Shown here piece after piece: positions 36,729 to 46,259 of a DNA stretch of 64,000 nucleotides. The stretch is from assembly GCA_948794795.1 (NCBI GenBank), contig CAQGLR010000003.1:62001-126000 (forward strand). Direction: 5' to 3'. Position 1 is the stretch's first letter, and every line of letters begins with the position of its first letter. This DNA comes from an uncultured Lachnospiraceae bacterium. GTDB taxonomy: Bacteria > Bacillota > Clostridia > Lachnospirales > Lachnospiraceae. A program made the position numbers and the translations under genes. The notes under the pieces were generated by a model. It saw nothing but the letters and a program-made list of their open reading frames with translations. It had not been told where the DNA came from and searched no databases.

Positions 36729-37793
36729 TTATACCGAAATAAACTCCTTAATCTGTCTATCTATACATTCTGAAATATCACCCCCAGACAGCCAGCATTT
36801 TGACCATTCAACAGTCTTGTATACTGCTGTTTCCAGATTCCACCGTGGTTTCCATCCAAAAACAGATTTTATTTTTGAACAGTCCAGTTTCAGATAATTA
36901 TCTTCATGTGGTCCTCCATCACCTTCCTGTACCCATTCTGCACCATCACCCCAGCATTCTACAAATAAACTTACCAAATCAGCAGTCCTTAAACAGTCTG
37001 TTTCATCCGGTCCTACATTATAACATCCTGCATATGAATGATCTCCATACTGTTTTACTGCAACCATAAGGTATGCCATTACTGGTTCAAGTACATGCTG
37101 GTATGGTCTGACAGACCCAGGATTACGTACTTTTATTTTTTCTTTATTACAACATGCCCTTACACAGTCTGGAATAATCCTGTCTTCTGAAAAATCACCC
37201 CCTCCAATTACATTACCAGCCCTGGCAGTGGATACTGGCACTGCTACAGAACCATCACCTGCATTAAAAAAAGAAGATTTATAGGAATGTGTCACAAGCT
37301 CTGAACAGGATTTGGAATTAGAATATGGGTCACGCCCACATAACTCTTCATCCTCACGGTATCCCCATTCCCACTCCCTGTTCCTGTACACCTTATCAGT
37401 AGTAACATTCAGGAATGAACCTGTACAAGCAGAATTACGTATGCATTCCAGGATATTTACAGTCCCTAAAATATTTGTGCTGTATGTATAAAGAGGGTCT
37501 TTATAAGACTCCCGTACAAGTGGTTGTGCTGCCATATGTATGACAATATCCGGCTTTACAGAATCAAATGCTTGTTTTAACTTGTTATAGTCACGTATAT
37601 CTGCATAAAATGATTTTACCTTGTCCTGCAGCCCTATAAGCCTGAAAAGGCATGGCTCTTCTGGGACATCCAGTGAATAACCTGATACATCTGCACCTGA
37701 ATTTAACAGTGTCTCTACCATCCATGACCCTTTAAAACCAGTATGCCCTGTAATAAAAACTTTCTTATTTTTATAAAATGATAAATCCACCAT
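36729..37793 (-). CDS. rfbG: CDP-glucose 4,6-dehydratase
   Basis: The 354-residue SDR begins FYKNKKVFITGHTGFKGSWM (TGxTGxKG of this subfamily), then HMAAQPLVRESYKDPLYTYS and VTTDKVYRNREWEWGYRE, where the family has Thr-Asp-Lys and RDPYSNSKSCSELV for the Tyr and Lys. It converts CDP-glucose to CDP-4-keto-6-deoxyglucose. Start ATG 37793 has GGAAGG. It is the second enzyme of the CDP-3,6-dideoxyhexose branch with rfbF and rfbH. Confidence 0.95.
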   Translation of the reverse strand: MVDLSFYKNKKVFITGHTGFKGSWMVETLLNSGADVSGYSLDVPEEPCLFRLIGLQDKVKSFYADIRDYNKLKQAFDSVKPDIVIHMAAQPLVRESYKDPLYTYSTNILGTVNILECIRNSACTGSFLNVTTDKVYRNREWEWGYREDEELCGRDPYSNSKSCSELVTHSYKSSFFNAGDGSVAVPVSTARAGNVIGGGDFSEDRIIPDCVRACCNKEKIKVRNPGSVRPYQHVLEPVMAYLMVAVKQYGDHSYAGCYNVGPDETDCLRTADLVSLFVECWGDGAEWVQEGDGGPHEDNYLKLDCSKIKSVFGWKPRWNLETAVYKTVEWSKCWLSGGDISECIDRQIKEFISV

Positions 37794-37989
37794 ACTGCCT
37801 TCCATAACCTTTCTCTAATATAAAAAACGTTTAAATTTATCCTGCCTCCATACAGATGCTGGCAACACACCCTTCTATGTTTCATGGTTACACACCAGTC
37901 CTATGGCAGCTTTACAGTGTTCATAGTATTACACGATACATGTCATACATTTTCTGTTAAATTATTTTACTACTGGTTACAACAACCAC

Positions 37990-39324
37990 TTATAAACAGG
38001 CCTTTATTTCACTTGCCATCTTCATAAGCATATCATCTGTCATACCAGGGAATACCCCTATCCAGAAAGTATCATCCATTATCCTGTCTGTATTTTCAAG
38101 ACTTCCTGCAATGCGGTAACCCTCACATTTTTCCCTCATCATATCAAAACATGGGTGCTTTACCAAGTTACCAGCAAAAAGCATCCTTGTCTGTATGCCT
38201 TTTTTCTCCAAATGCCTGACAATCCTGCTTCTTTCAACACCTTTTTTACATGTAATGGCAAAACCAAACCAGCTTGGAATTGAATTTTCTGTAGCTTCAG
38301 GTAATACCAGGTACTCCCCACAGTCTTTTAAGGCACTATATAAAATATCAAAATTTTTACGTCTTTTTTCTGTAAACCCTGCAAGTTTTTTAATCTGTGC
38401 ACAGCCTATTGCCGCCTGCATGTCTGTCGCTTTAAGGTTGTAACCAAAATGGGAATATACATATTTATGGTCATACCCTGGAGGTAATTCCCCATACTGG
38501 CCGTCAAACCTGTGACCACACATGCCATCCTGTCCCGGGCTACATGAACATTCCCTGCCCCAGTCCCTCATTGAACGGATTATTTTATGTAACAGAGGGT
38601 TATCTGTATATACAGCACCACCTTCACCCATTGTTATATGGTGTGGTGGATAAAAACTTGAAGTTCCTATGTCACCTAATGTCCCTGTAAAATATTCCCT
38701 GCCATCCATAATATATTTTGAACCAAGTGCATCACAGTTATCTTCTACAAGCCATAAGCCATGCCTGTCACAGAACTCTTTTACTGTCTTTATATCAAAA
38801 GGGTTGCCAAGTGTATGTGCAAGCATTACTGCTTTTGTATGGCAGGAAACTGCCTCTTCAAGCTTTGATACATCAATATTGTAACCTGGTACTGTCACAT
38901 CAACAAAGACTGGCACTGCACCATATTGTACTATTGGCGCAACTGTTGTCGGGAAGCCTGCCGCAACTGTAATTACTTCATCGCCTCTATGTAATGCCCT
39001 GTCTCCAAGAAGTGGGGATGTCAGTGCCATAAATGCCAACAGGTTTGCTGATGAGCCTGAATTAACAAGTGAACAGGATTTTATACCTAGTGTACTGCAG
39101 AATGTATCCTCAAATTCTTTGGTATACTTCCCTGAAGTAAGCCAGAAATCCAGGGAACTTTCAACTAAGTTGCATATTTCCTCACCATCAAAAACACGGC
39201 CTGCATAAGGTATCCTGTCCCCTTCATGGTATCCAGCTTTTCCCTTTTTATATGTATTATAATATTCATTAACTAAACCAAGTAATATTTTCCTTGCCTC
39301 TTGTTCACCTTTGTTTTCAAACAT
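37990..39324 (-). CDS. rfbH: CDP-4-keto-6-deoxyglucose-3-dehydrase (E1, RfbH/DdhC)
   Basis: The 444-residue enzyme belongs to the DegT fold but has His in place of the PLP lysine: SSFYPPHHITMGEGG (about 222-236, His228/229), the mark of E1. Cysteines in ECSCSPGQDGMCGHRF (about 257-272) fit its 2Fe-2S cluster. With PMP and an electron-donating partner (E3) it removes the C3 hydroxyl to yield a CDP-3,6-dideoxy-4-keto sugar. ATG 39324 has GGGGGA. No E3 reductase gene is in the window. Confidence 0.95.
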   Translation of the reverse strand: MFENKGEQEARKILLGLVNEYYNTYKKGKAGYHEGDRIPYAGRVFDGEEICNLVESSLDFWLTSGKYTKEFEDTFCSTLGIKSCSLVNSGSSANLLAFMALTSPLLGDRALHRGDEVITVAAGFPTTVAPIVQYGAVPVFVDVTVPGYNIDVSKLEEAVSCHTKAVMLAHTLGNPFDIKTVKEFCDRHGLWLVEDNCDALGSKYIMDGREYFTGTLGDIGTSSFYPPHHITMGEGGAVYTDNPLLHKIIRSMRDWGRECSCSPGQDGMCGHRFDGQYGELPPGYDHKYVYSHFGYNLKATDMQAAIGCAQIKKLAGFTEKRRKNFDILYSALKDCGEYLVLPEATENSIPSWFGFAITCKKGVERSRIVRHLEKKGIQTRMLFAGNLVKHPCFDMMREKCEGYRIAGSLENTDRIMDDTFWIGVFPGMTDDMLMKMASEIKACL

Positions 39325-39369
39325 TCTGTCCCCCATTCCAGAAAGCTGGCAAACTGTATATCAATAATA

Positions 39370-39398
39370 AATTTAATATAATTCCACTATATTAAATT
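39370..39398 (-). other. AT-only stem-loop between the SDR gene and rfbH
   Basis: AATTTAATATA (39370-39380) and TATATTAAATT (39388-39398) are exact complements, nested within CTGGCAA/TTGCCAG. It could be a weak terminator or a message-processing structure within the operon. Confidence 0.4.
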
Positions 39399-39488
39399 GC
39401 AACAACTTGCCAGAAACTGTATTTAAAAATCAAATAATATATCTTAACTCATAATTTTTAACTGCATACCCTGACTTTTTCAAATAAA

Positions 39489-40550
39489 CTATACTTTTAC
39501 CTCCATAAAATGTTTAACCACTCTTTTAAAACCTGTATCAATATCATATTGTGGATTCCACCCTAACTTGATTAATTTTCTATTATCAGGAGGAACTGAA
39601 TTAGCTACACTGTTTTCAACATATGGTTCATCCTGGTTTCTTTTAATATATTTAACATTTAAACCCCACTCTGGATATAAATTAACAAGATGTAACGCTA
39701 ATTCACTAATACTATAAAACTCTTTTGAATTACAAACATTATATGGTTCAGCGTTTTCTCCTTTGAATAATACAGTAAAAAATGCTGCCACTGCATCTGC
39801 AATATAACAAAAACTTCGTTTAGCTTTCCCATTGCTATGAATTGTTATATCATTCTTATGTACAATATTATTTACAAAAGAAGAAAAAACTCTTGGGTCT
39901 TTATTTATATTCATTGTAGGTGAATATGTATGCCAAATCCTTGCAATTTTAGTTTGTACATTATATTGGTAATTCCATGCCTTACACATTGTTTCCGCCA
40001 TTCTTTTACTTTCACTGTAACAATTATGTATATCTAATGGATCTAGATAACCATAGTCTTCTTCCATAATCCTTTCTTTTCCATTAACTACACCATAGAT
40101 ATCACCTGTACTAAAAAATAAAAATCCTTCAACATGCTTATCAGCTGCCAGTTGTAACATCAGATATGTACCAATTGTATTAGGAAGCAAAACCTGTACA
40201 GGACATATGCCATAATAATCTGGACTTGCCAGGCTTGCTGCATGAATAATATAATCAACATCTTCATTTATGCAAACTTCACTTTCCAAGCTGCTGGCAT
40301 AAAAAGATATATATTTATATTTTTCTAATTTTCCAACTCTTTTCTCTAACTTTTCTTTTGATTTTGCTAATACTATAATCTTTATATCCATTCCCTTTAA
40401 TTCATTTAAATAAACTAGCATAAATAACATATAAGAAGCAAGCATTCCATATGCTCCTGTAATTAATACAGTTTTCCCTTCAAGTTTATTCCAGGAAATA
40501 TCACGTATATATATGTTATCCAGGTCCTCTTTGATAATACTTGAAAAAAT
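39489..40550 (-). CDS. NAD-dependent epimerase/dehydratase (extended SDR), possible non-canonical ATT start
   Basis: The NAD-binding motif LITGAYGMLASY lies upstream of the first ATG (40445), so the real protein must start earlier. Reading back in frame, the first codon with a ribosome site is ATT at 40550-40548: AAGGAGG ends eight bases before it, and a stop codon lies just beyond. This gives 353 residues with the Rossmann motif at 31-38, STGDIYG, and Tyr178/Lys182 in CYSESKR. The protein resembles sugar-nucleotide reductases or epimerases. In this cluster it may reduce or epimerise the branched CDP-sugar, as YerF does. Either initiation is at ATT or an ATG was lost by mutation. Confidence 0.75.
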   Translation of the reverse strand: MFSSIIKEDLDNIYIRDISWNKLEGKTVLITGAYGMLASYMLFMLVYLNELKGMDIKIIVLAKSKEKLEKRVGKLEKYKYISFYASSLESEVCINEDVDYIIHAASLASPDYYGICPVQVLLPNTIGTYLMLQLAADKHVEGFLFFSTGDIYGVVNGKERIMEEDYGYLDPLDIHNCYSESKRMAETMCKAWNYQYNVQTKIARIWHTYSPTMNINKDPRVFSSFVNNIVHKNDITIHSNGKAKRSFCYIADAVAAFFTVLFKGENAEPYNVCNSKEFYSISELALHLVNLYPEWGLNVKYIKRNQDEPYVENSVANSVPPDNRKLIKLGWNPQYDIDTGFKRVVKHFMEVKV

Positions 40551-40631
40551 ATATACAACCTCCTTTTATAATCCATGTAAAAAATATTTGCAAATATTTT
40601 ATAAGTCCATATTAATCCATAAAAAATCTTA

Positions 40632-41558
40632 TTATAAAATCAATTCTTTTAAATATGTAAACTTACTTTTATGAACAAATAAAAAATTTGTTTCTACAGT
40701 GTTATCATCAATTAAACTAATTTCTTTTAATTTACCATCATGTATAACAAAGCATGAATAACCAAATGAACACATGTATTTGATTACATCATTTGGAATA
40801 TAACCAAATTTTGCAGACCACTTTCTTAAAAGTTCAACAAATACAACGGGGGTTTCTGTTTTTAATATATTTTCTGCACCAGACAATGCAAAATACTCTG
40901 CTCCCTCAACATCACATTTTATAAAATCAACTTTTTCCCTTTCAGCAATATTTCCAAGCACATTATCTAATGTATCAAGCATGGCCGGCACTGGCACTAC
41001 ATCTTCTCTCCCAGACAAATTCTTTAATGAAGTATTTCCTGAACCTTCTGGATAATAATAAAGTTCTGCTTCTTTTTTTTCATTAGAAATTCCAATATTA
41101 TATAAGAATATATTATCCATTGCATTTGCTGATACATTTTTTGAAAGAATATCAAATGTAGCCTTAACAGGTTCAAATGCATAAAATTTTATTTTATTAT
41201 ACTTTTTAGCATGGTACATTGAAATATAGCCAATATTAGCTCCAATATCTACAAAACTTCTGGCAGATAATTTATCTAAAATATTATCAACCATATTTAA
41301 CTCTTCTTTTTCATAATCATTAAAATTAATTATTTCAATTGGAACTATTCTTTCATCAAACTCCTTACAATATAACTTTATTCCTCTGTCCCTGGTCACC
41401 ATATACAGGCTTTCATCTTCTATTACAATTTTACATATATTTGTTTCTTTAATAATATGGCTATATTCATATAACATGCTATGTTTTTCATACATCTTAT
41501 GGATATAATCTGCTTTTTGTAATTTACCGGATAAATAACAATCCTTTATTCCAACCAT
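40632..41558 (-). CDS. FkbM family SAM-dependent methyltransferase
   Basis: The 308-residue protein has the FkbM pattern: FVDIGANIGYISMYHAKKY (SAM-binding motif I, about 98-116), FYAFEPVKATFDILSKNV, and DFIKCDVEGAEYFALSGAEN (about 203-222). It should O-methylate a hydroxyl of a sugar, probably in this polysaccharide. ATG 41558 has GGGAG upstream. The N-terminal 60 residues are not part of the core and are unassigned. Confidence 0.88.
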   Translation of the reverse strand: MVGIKDCYLSGKLQKADYIHKMYEKHSMLYEYSHIIKETNICKIVIEDESLYMVTRDRGIKLYCKEFDERIVPIEIINFNDYEKEELNMVDNILDKLSARSFVDIGANIGYISMYHAKKYNKIKFYAFEPVKATFDILSKNVSANAMDNIFLYNIGISNEKKEAELYYYPEGSGNTSLKNLSGREDVVPVPAMLDTLDNVLGNIAEREKVDFIKCDVEGAEYFALSGAENILKTETPVVFVELLRKWSAKFGYIPNDVIKYMCSFGYSCFVIHDGKLKEISLIDDNTVETNFLFVHKSKFTYLKELIL

Positions 41559-41592
41559 TTTCTTTCTCCCTAGTTTACATATTTAAAAACAT

Positions 41593-43380
41593 TTACAATT
41601 TACCTGATATCATATTTTCCTTTAACTCTTCATCCGGCAGATATGGAAACATATCTTCATAGTCCCGCGGTTTTAATGTCCCATCTGGAAGTTTTTCAGA
41701 AGCAATCCTTGGAACCAGCAACTGCCATTCCGGAACCATAACTTCACATATTACTGGTCCATTATAATTTAATACTTCCATTATTTTTAATTTTATATCT
41801 TCTACTTTATCAATACGTATTCCTTTAATACCATATGCTTCTGCTATTTTCATAGAATCTGGGCACCATACACCAGATAAAGGTCCTTCCCCAATAAAAC
41901 GGTCTTCCATAAAATTTCTTTGTGTATGACGTATTAATAAGTACCCATTGTTATTTAAAATAAATACTTTAACTGGCATGTTGTTGTGTTTTATTGTAGC
42001 AAATTCTTGTATATTCATCTGAAGGCTTCCATCACCTGTAATTACAATTGTATTCATCATGTCATTTGCCATACATGCACCTATACCAGCCGCCCAGTAT
42101 CCCATAGAAGACAAACCTCCAGTAGTTAAATACCTCTGTCCTTTCTTTACTTTCCATGTCTGGCATGCAACATGGAAACATGAACCAGTATCTACTAGAA
42201 CAACAGTCCTTTCATCAGAAAGTTCAGAAAGCTGGTTTACAAAATAATACGAATTTACAGGCTTTTCATTTTTATATCCTGGCTGTACAACTGGATACTT
42301 TGCTTTCCATTCATTACACTTTCCAATCCACCAGTCATACTGTGTAAGTGAAAAATGTTCTAGTTCCTCATGCATTTTAATAAAAAAGTCTTTACAATCA
42401 AATTTTGCTTTATAATCAATTTTTACTCCTGGTTTATCTAATTCTTTCTGGTCTATATCTACAACATATAAATACGCATTTTTACCAAACTGGCCAGGAC
42501 TATGTCCAACTAACGAAGAAGCCAGGCGGCATCCAACAGAAATAATTAAATCTGCATTCTGTATTGCGAAATTAGCTGCCCTTTCACCATAATTCCCTGG
42601 ACGTCCAACATATAAATCATTTTCTGATTCAATTAAATCAATACCTAGCCTTGCTGTAACTACAGGAACCCTGACCTTATTTAAATATGTATAAAATTCT
42701 TCCCTTGCACCAGACAATGCAACACCCTGTCCCACTAAAAATAAAGGTCTCTTTGAAACTTCCAGTAAACCATATGCATGCTTTACTGCCTGTTTTAATG
42801 TTATCCTTCCAACCGTTTCTTTCTCTGGTACATATTTTTCAAGATATTTTAAATCTACTTGTGTGTTCTGTATGTCCAGCGGGACATCAATCCACACCGG
42901 TCCTGGTCTTCCTGTAGTTGCAATATAATATGCTTTTTCCAGGTAATATTCAATTTTTTGTGGGTCATCAACTGTAACAAAATATTTTACAACATTTTCA
43001 ACAAGAGGTTTAATATTAATACCCTGTACCCCATGCTGCCGGATTTTCGTTTCTTCCTGGTATTGTACAAAACGTAATGCTGCCTGCCCTGATAATACCA
43101 CCATAGGTGATGAATCTGTATATCCTCCTACAACACCATTCATTGCATTGACACTTCCAGGACCAGCAGTAACCACTGCCAGTGCTGGCTTATTTTTTAT
43201 ACGTCCATATGCATCTGCTGACATCGTTGCACTTTGCTCATGATGGGTACATATAATTTTATATTTTCCGTTTTTACCAATAGCATCATTAAGCCACATT
43301 GCCTGTCCGCCAGTCACCATAAATGCAGTATCAATACCCTTTTGGGAATAATATTCAAAAATAAACTCTGAAACATTCAT
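41593..43380 (-). CDS. Thiamine diphosphate enzyme, acetolactate-synthase-like, YerE type
   Basis: The 595-residue protein has the three domains of the acetohydroxyacid synthase family. The thiamine-activating Glu is E48 in CTHHEQSATMSADAYGR; the diphosphate motif is GDGSLQMNIQEFATIKHNNM (about 443-462) with NNNGYLLIRHTQ after it. It lies in a CDP-dideoxyhexose gene set where YerE, a relative, adds a two-carbon unit from pyruvate to the C4 ketone. No small regulatory subunit or other branched-chain amino acid gene is nearby, so amino acid synthesis is unlikely. The gene before it encodes an aldolase and may supply a different 2-oxo acid. Confidence 0.82.
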   Translation of the reverse strand: MNVSEFIFEYYSQKGIDTAFMVTGGQAMWLNDAIGKNGKYKIICTHHEQSATMSADAYGRIKNKPALAVVTAGPGSVNAMNGVVGGYTDSSPMVVLSGQAALRFVQYQEETKIRQHGVQGINIKPLVENVVKYFVTVDDPQKIEYYLEKAYYIATTGRPGPVWIDVPLDIQNTQVDLKYLEKYVPEKETVGRITLKQAVKHAYGLLEVSKRPLFLVGQGVALSGAREEFYTYLNKVRVPVVTARLGIDLIESENDLYVGRPGNYGERAANFAIQNADLIISVGCRLASSLVGHSPGQFGKNAYLYVVDIDQKELDKPGVKIDYKAKFDCKDFFIKMHEELEHFSLTQYDWWIGKCNEWKAKYPVVQPGYKNEKPVNSYYFVNQLSELSDERTVVLVDTGSCFHVACQTWKVKKGQRYLTTGGLSSMGYWAAGIGACMANDMMNTIVITGDGSLQMNIQEFATIKHNNMPVKVFILNNNGYLLIRHTQRNFMEDRFIGEGPLSGVWCPDSMKIAEAYGIKGIRIDKVEDIKLKIMEVLNYNGPVICEVMVPEWQLLVPRIASEKLPDGTLKPRDYEDMFPYLPDEELKENMISGKL

Positions 43381-43393
43381 TATATTTAACCTC

Positions 43394-44434
43394 CTACAAT
43401 AATGATTCTAAATGGTAATTAATATTTACAGTGCTGCTTTTGCCATTATCCCCACCAAGCTTTTCTGCAATTTCCACAACAAGGTCTTCCTGTCCTCCTA
43501 CGGCTTTCCTGCGTCCTAGTTCAACAAGAATATCCCTGGGATCAACATGGAATTCTTCTGCTGCTTTTAGCACATGTATTTTAAAAGCTGAAAAAACCCC
43601 TGCCTGTCCACTTACAATACTGACAGAATCCTGTCCCATCTCTTTTTCCATAATTCCAGGCATAACATTATCACTTGCATCAAGCATACGGTAAAAATCT
43701 ATTCCTGTTTTAATTCCTGATTTTTCTAAAAGTGCTACCAGGTCTTCTAACTGGCAATTCCCTGCACCTGCACCAAATCCCCGAAGAGTACCATCAATAA
43801 TTGTGGCACCTTCCTTTACTGCCATATATGCATTTGCAACTGCTATACCCATATTATTGTGCGGATGAAACCCTACATGTATATTTAGCCCATCATATAA
43901 TGTACTTATCACTTTCTGTACCATTTCTGGTGTATATGCACCTGCTGAATCCATTAATATAACTCCCATTGCACCATAAGACTGCATCTTACTGCATTCT
44001 TCCAGTAACCGTTCTGGTGATGCCATGTGTGACATCATTAATACACCATAAACATCCTTACCTAAATTTCTGAGATATCCTATATGTTGTTTTGTTGTAT
44101 CTGCCTCTGTACAATGACATCCAATCTCAAAAATTTCAACACCATCATTAACTGCAGGTTCCAGATTATCTTTTATTGTTCCAAAACCAGGAATCATATA
44201 GACACCCAGCTTTGTATAATCAAGGTTTTTTTTTGCAGTCTGGAGCATTGTCCTTTCATCCAGCAAAGCCAGTCCTACCTGCAATGAAGAAGCACCCAGG
44301 CCATTCCCATGCCCGACAATTATAGTATGTACCCCGCATCCATCCATAGCCTGGCAATAATCCTCAATAGATGATTTAGATATCTGGTGCCTGACTGCAT
44401 GGTTCCCATCTCTCAAAGTAGAATCAAATAACAT
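43394..44434 (-). CDS. 4-hydroxy-2-oxovalerate aldolase (DmpG/MhpE family)
   Basis: The 346-residue protein starts MLFDSTLRDGNHAVRHQIS, with Arg8, Asp9 and His12 in the order used for catalysis and metal binding in DmpG, then ILMDSAGAY (about 171-179) and VGFHPHNNMGIAVANA (about 194-209), which holds the other metal-binding His residues. It splits or forms 4-hydroxy-2-oxoacids from pyruvate and an aldehyde. Its ATG overlaps the stop of the acetaldehyde dehydrogenase gene by eleven bases, as in catabolic dmpFG pairs where the two form a channelling complex. Confidence 0.92.
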   Translation of the reverse strand: MLFDSTLRDGNHAVRHQISKSSIEDYCQAMDGCGVHTIIVGHGNGLGASSLQVGLALLDERTMLQTAKKNLDYTKLGVYMIPGFGTIKDNLEPAVNDGVEIFEIGCHCTEADTTKQHIGYLRNLGKDVYGVLMMSHMASPERLLEECSKMQSYGAMGVILMDSAGAYTPEMVQKVISTLYDGLNIHVGFHPHNNMGIAVANAYMAVKEGATIIDGTLRGFGAGAGNCQLEDLVALLEKSGIKTGIDFYRMLDASDNVMPGIMEKEMGQDSVSIVSGQAGVFSAFKIHVLKAAEEFHVDPRDILVELGRRKAVGGQEDLVVEIAEKLGGDNGKSSTVNINYHLESLL

Positions 44435-45326
44435 GACTTTTCCCAAAATTACCACCTGCCATTTTTTTCTTAGCATAATTCTCTGCTATTTCTATTGCTG
44501 CACATGTTATAATATCAAGGTTGCCAGAATATTTTGGAAGGTAATCCCCAAGCCCTGTAACTTCTAATATTGTAGTAACCCTTCCATTTTCATATACTGG
44601 TTCCATTACTATTTTAAAACCTGGTACATACCTTTTTATATTCTGTTCCATTTCATGTACACTTTTCCTAATCCCGTCCATATCTGGACAATCTATTAAA
44701 GAATATATTGTATTATGCATTGTTATTGGTGGTTCAGCAGGATTAAGCACAATAATTGCCTTTGTATTCTTTATTCCTGTAAACTCAGTTAAAGCATCCC
44801 TGGTAGTCTGTGTAAATTCATCAATATTATCCCTTGTCCCCGCACCTGCAGACTTGGAGGCGATTGTGGCTACTATTTCCATATACTTTGTTTCAGGATG
44901 TACCCTGCTAATTGCATACGCAACTGGTACTGTTGCCTGACCACCACAAGTAACCAGGTTTACATCTGGTTCACCAAGACACTCTTCAAGATTTAATACT
45001 GGTACACACATTTTGCCAGTCCGTGAAGGTGTCATGTCTATTACAAACTTACCCATATCTTTTAATATTGGTATATTTTCCATATGGACACTTGCAGATG
45101 TAGCATCAAAAACAATATCACAGCACCCTGGATTATCCTGGATAGCTTTTATTGATTTTATTGATGTAGGAACCCCTAACTTATCTGCAATTGCAATCCC
45201 AGCAGAACTAGGGTTTCTTCCTGTAAAAATACCACATTCAAGAATATTTGAACGTCTTAATTTTATAAGAATGTCTGTACCAATATTACCAGTCCCAATT
45301 ATTCCAACTTTTATTTTATCACTCAT
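44424..45326 (-). CDS. Acetaldehyde dehydrogenase, acylating (DmpF/MhpF family)
   Basis: The 300-residue enzyme has an NAD-binding N-terminus VGIIGTGNIGTDIL (7-20), the nucleophile Cys127 in NLVTCGGQATVPVAYAI and the family segment SKSAGAGTRDNIDEFTQTT. NPAEPPITMHNTIY is also typical. It interconverts acetaldehyde and acetyl-CoA. In a biosynthetic locus the direction acetyl-CoA to acetaldehyde, feeding the aldolase, is likely. It follows rfbF by six bases and overlaps the aldolase gene. Confidence 0.93.
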   Translation of the reverse strand: MSDKIKVGIIGTGNIGTDILIKLRRSNILECGIFTGRNPSSAGIAIADKLGVPTSIKSIKAIQDNPGCCDIVFDATSASVHMENIPILKDMGKFVIDMTPSRTGKMCVPVLNLEECLGEPDVNLVTCGGQATVPVAYAISRVHPETKYMEIVATIASKSAGAGTRDNIDEFTQTTRDALTEFTGIKNTKAIIVLNPAEPPITMHNTIYSLIDCPDMDGIRKSVHEMEQNIKRYVPGFKIVMEPVYENGRVTTILEVTGLGDYLPKYSGNLDIITCAAIEIAENYAKKKMAGGNFGKSHVI

Positions 45327-45332
45327 CTTTCA

Positions 45333-46121
45333 TTAATCCTGTCTGTCCCATACTTTCCATGGTGCTTTACCTTCTTTTAACAGCTTTTCCAATATATCCT
45401 TTTCTCTTTTATTATCCATACACTGCCAGAAACCATTATGCATATATGATATCAGTTCACCTTTCTGTACCAGTTTTTCTAATGGAGCTTTTTCAAATAC
45501 AGTCTGGTCATTTTCCAAATAACCAAATATATCTGGCTCTAGTACCATATAACCAGCATTAACTGGTACCCCATCAGCCAGGCTTTTTTCCCTGAAAGCT
45601 TTTACAGCACCATCACCTCCAATATCTAATATCCCTTTCTGTTGTTTAAGCATTACAGAAGTGAGTGTTGCTATTTTTCCATGTTTTCTATGGAAGTTAA
45701 CTAATTCAGCGATATTAACATCACATACAGCATCACCATATGTCATCATAAATGTTTCATCCTTTACATATGGCTGTATTCTCTTAAGACGTCCCCCAGT
45801 CATTGTATTTAACCCTGTATCAACCACTGTCACTTTCCATGGTTCACAAAACTGGTCATGTATAAACGTGTTGTCTTTACCTTTTGTAAAATCAAATGTA
45901 ACATTACTGTTATATAAAAAATAATTTGCAAACCACTCTTTAATAATATGCTGTTTATAACCTGCACATATAATAAATTCATTATAACCATAATAGGAAT
46001 ATTCTTTCATAATGTGCCATAAAATAGGTTTTCCGCCTATTTCAACCATTGGTTTGGGTTTAACTTGTGTTTCCTCTGAAATACGTGTACCAAACCCTCC
46101 AGCAAGTAAGACTATTTTCAT
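45333..46121 (-). CDS. rfbF: Glucose-1-phosphate cytidylyltransferase
   Basis: The 262-residue enzyme has MKIVLLAGGFGTRISEET (1-18), the hallmark nucleotide loop, then VKPKPMVEIGGKPILWHIMK and MTYGDAVCDVN (metal Asp). It makes CDP-glucose, the substrate of RfbG encoded 8 kb downstream. ATG 46121 has AAGGGAG; the open frame extends upstream with AT-rich non-coding-like sequence. It is the first committed gene of the CDP-sugar branch. Confidence 0.95.
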   Translation of the reverse strand: MKIVLLAGGFGTRISEETQVKPKPMVEIGGKPILWHIMKEYSYYGYNEFIICAGYKQHIIKEWFANYFLYNSNVTFDFTKGKDNTFIHDQFCEPWKVTVVDTGLNTMTGGRLKRIQPYVKDETFMMTYGDAVCDVNIAELVNFHRKHGKIATLTSVMLKQQKGILDIGGDGAVKAFREKSLADGVPVNAGYMVLEPDIFGYLENDQTVFEKAPLEKLVQKGELISYMHNGFWQCMDNKREKDILEKLLKEGKAPWKVWDRQD

Positions 46122-46259
46122 TATTTCTCCCTTATATATCTTTAAATATTTAAATAAAAAACTATTATATATGATATATATCAAAATTATAAATATTTTT
46201 AGTATATTAGAAAACAATTTTATATAAGAAATTAACTATTAAACAAATATATATATAAA

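Noticed and set aside
41593..43380. Catabolic or branched-chain amino acid acetolactate synthase
   Set aside because: Domain match is real, but there is no ilvN, ilvC or other such gene nearby and the context is CDP-sugar synthesis.
43394..45326. Aromatic-compound degradation module (dmpFG)
   Set aside because: No other meta-cleavage genes are present and the pair is embedded between rfbF and a YerE-like gene.
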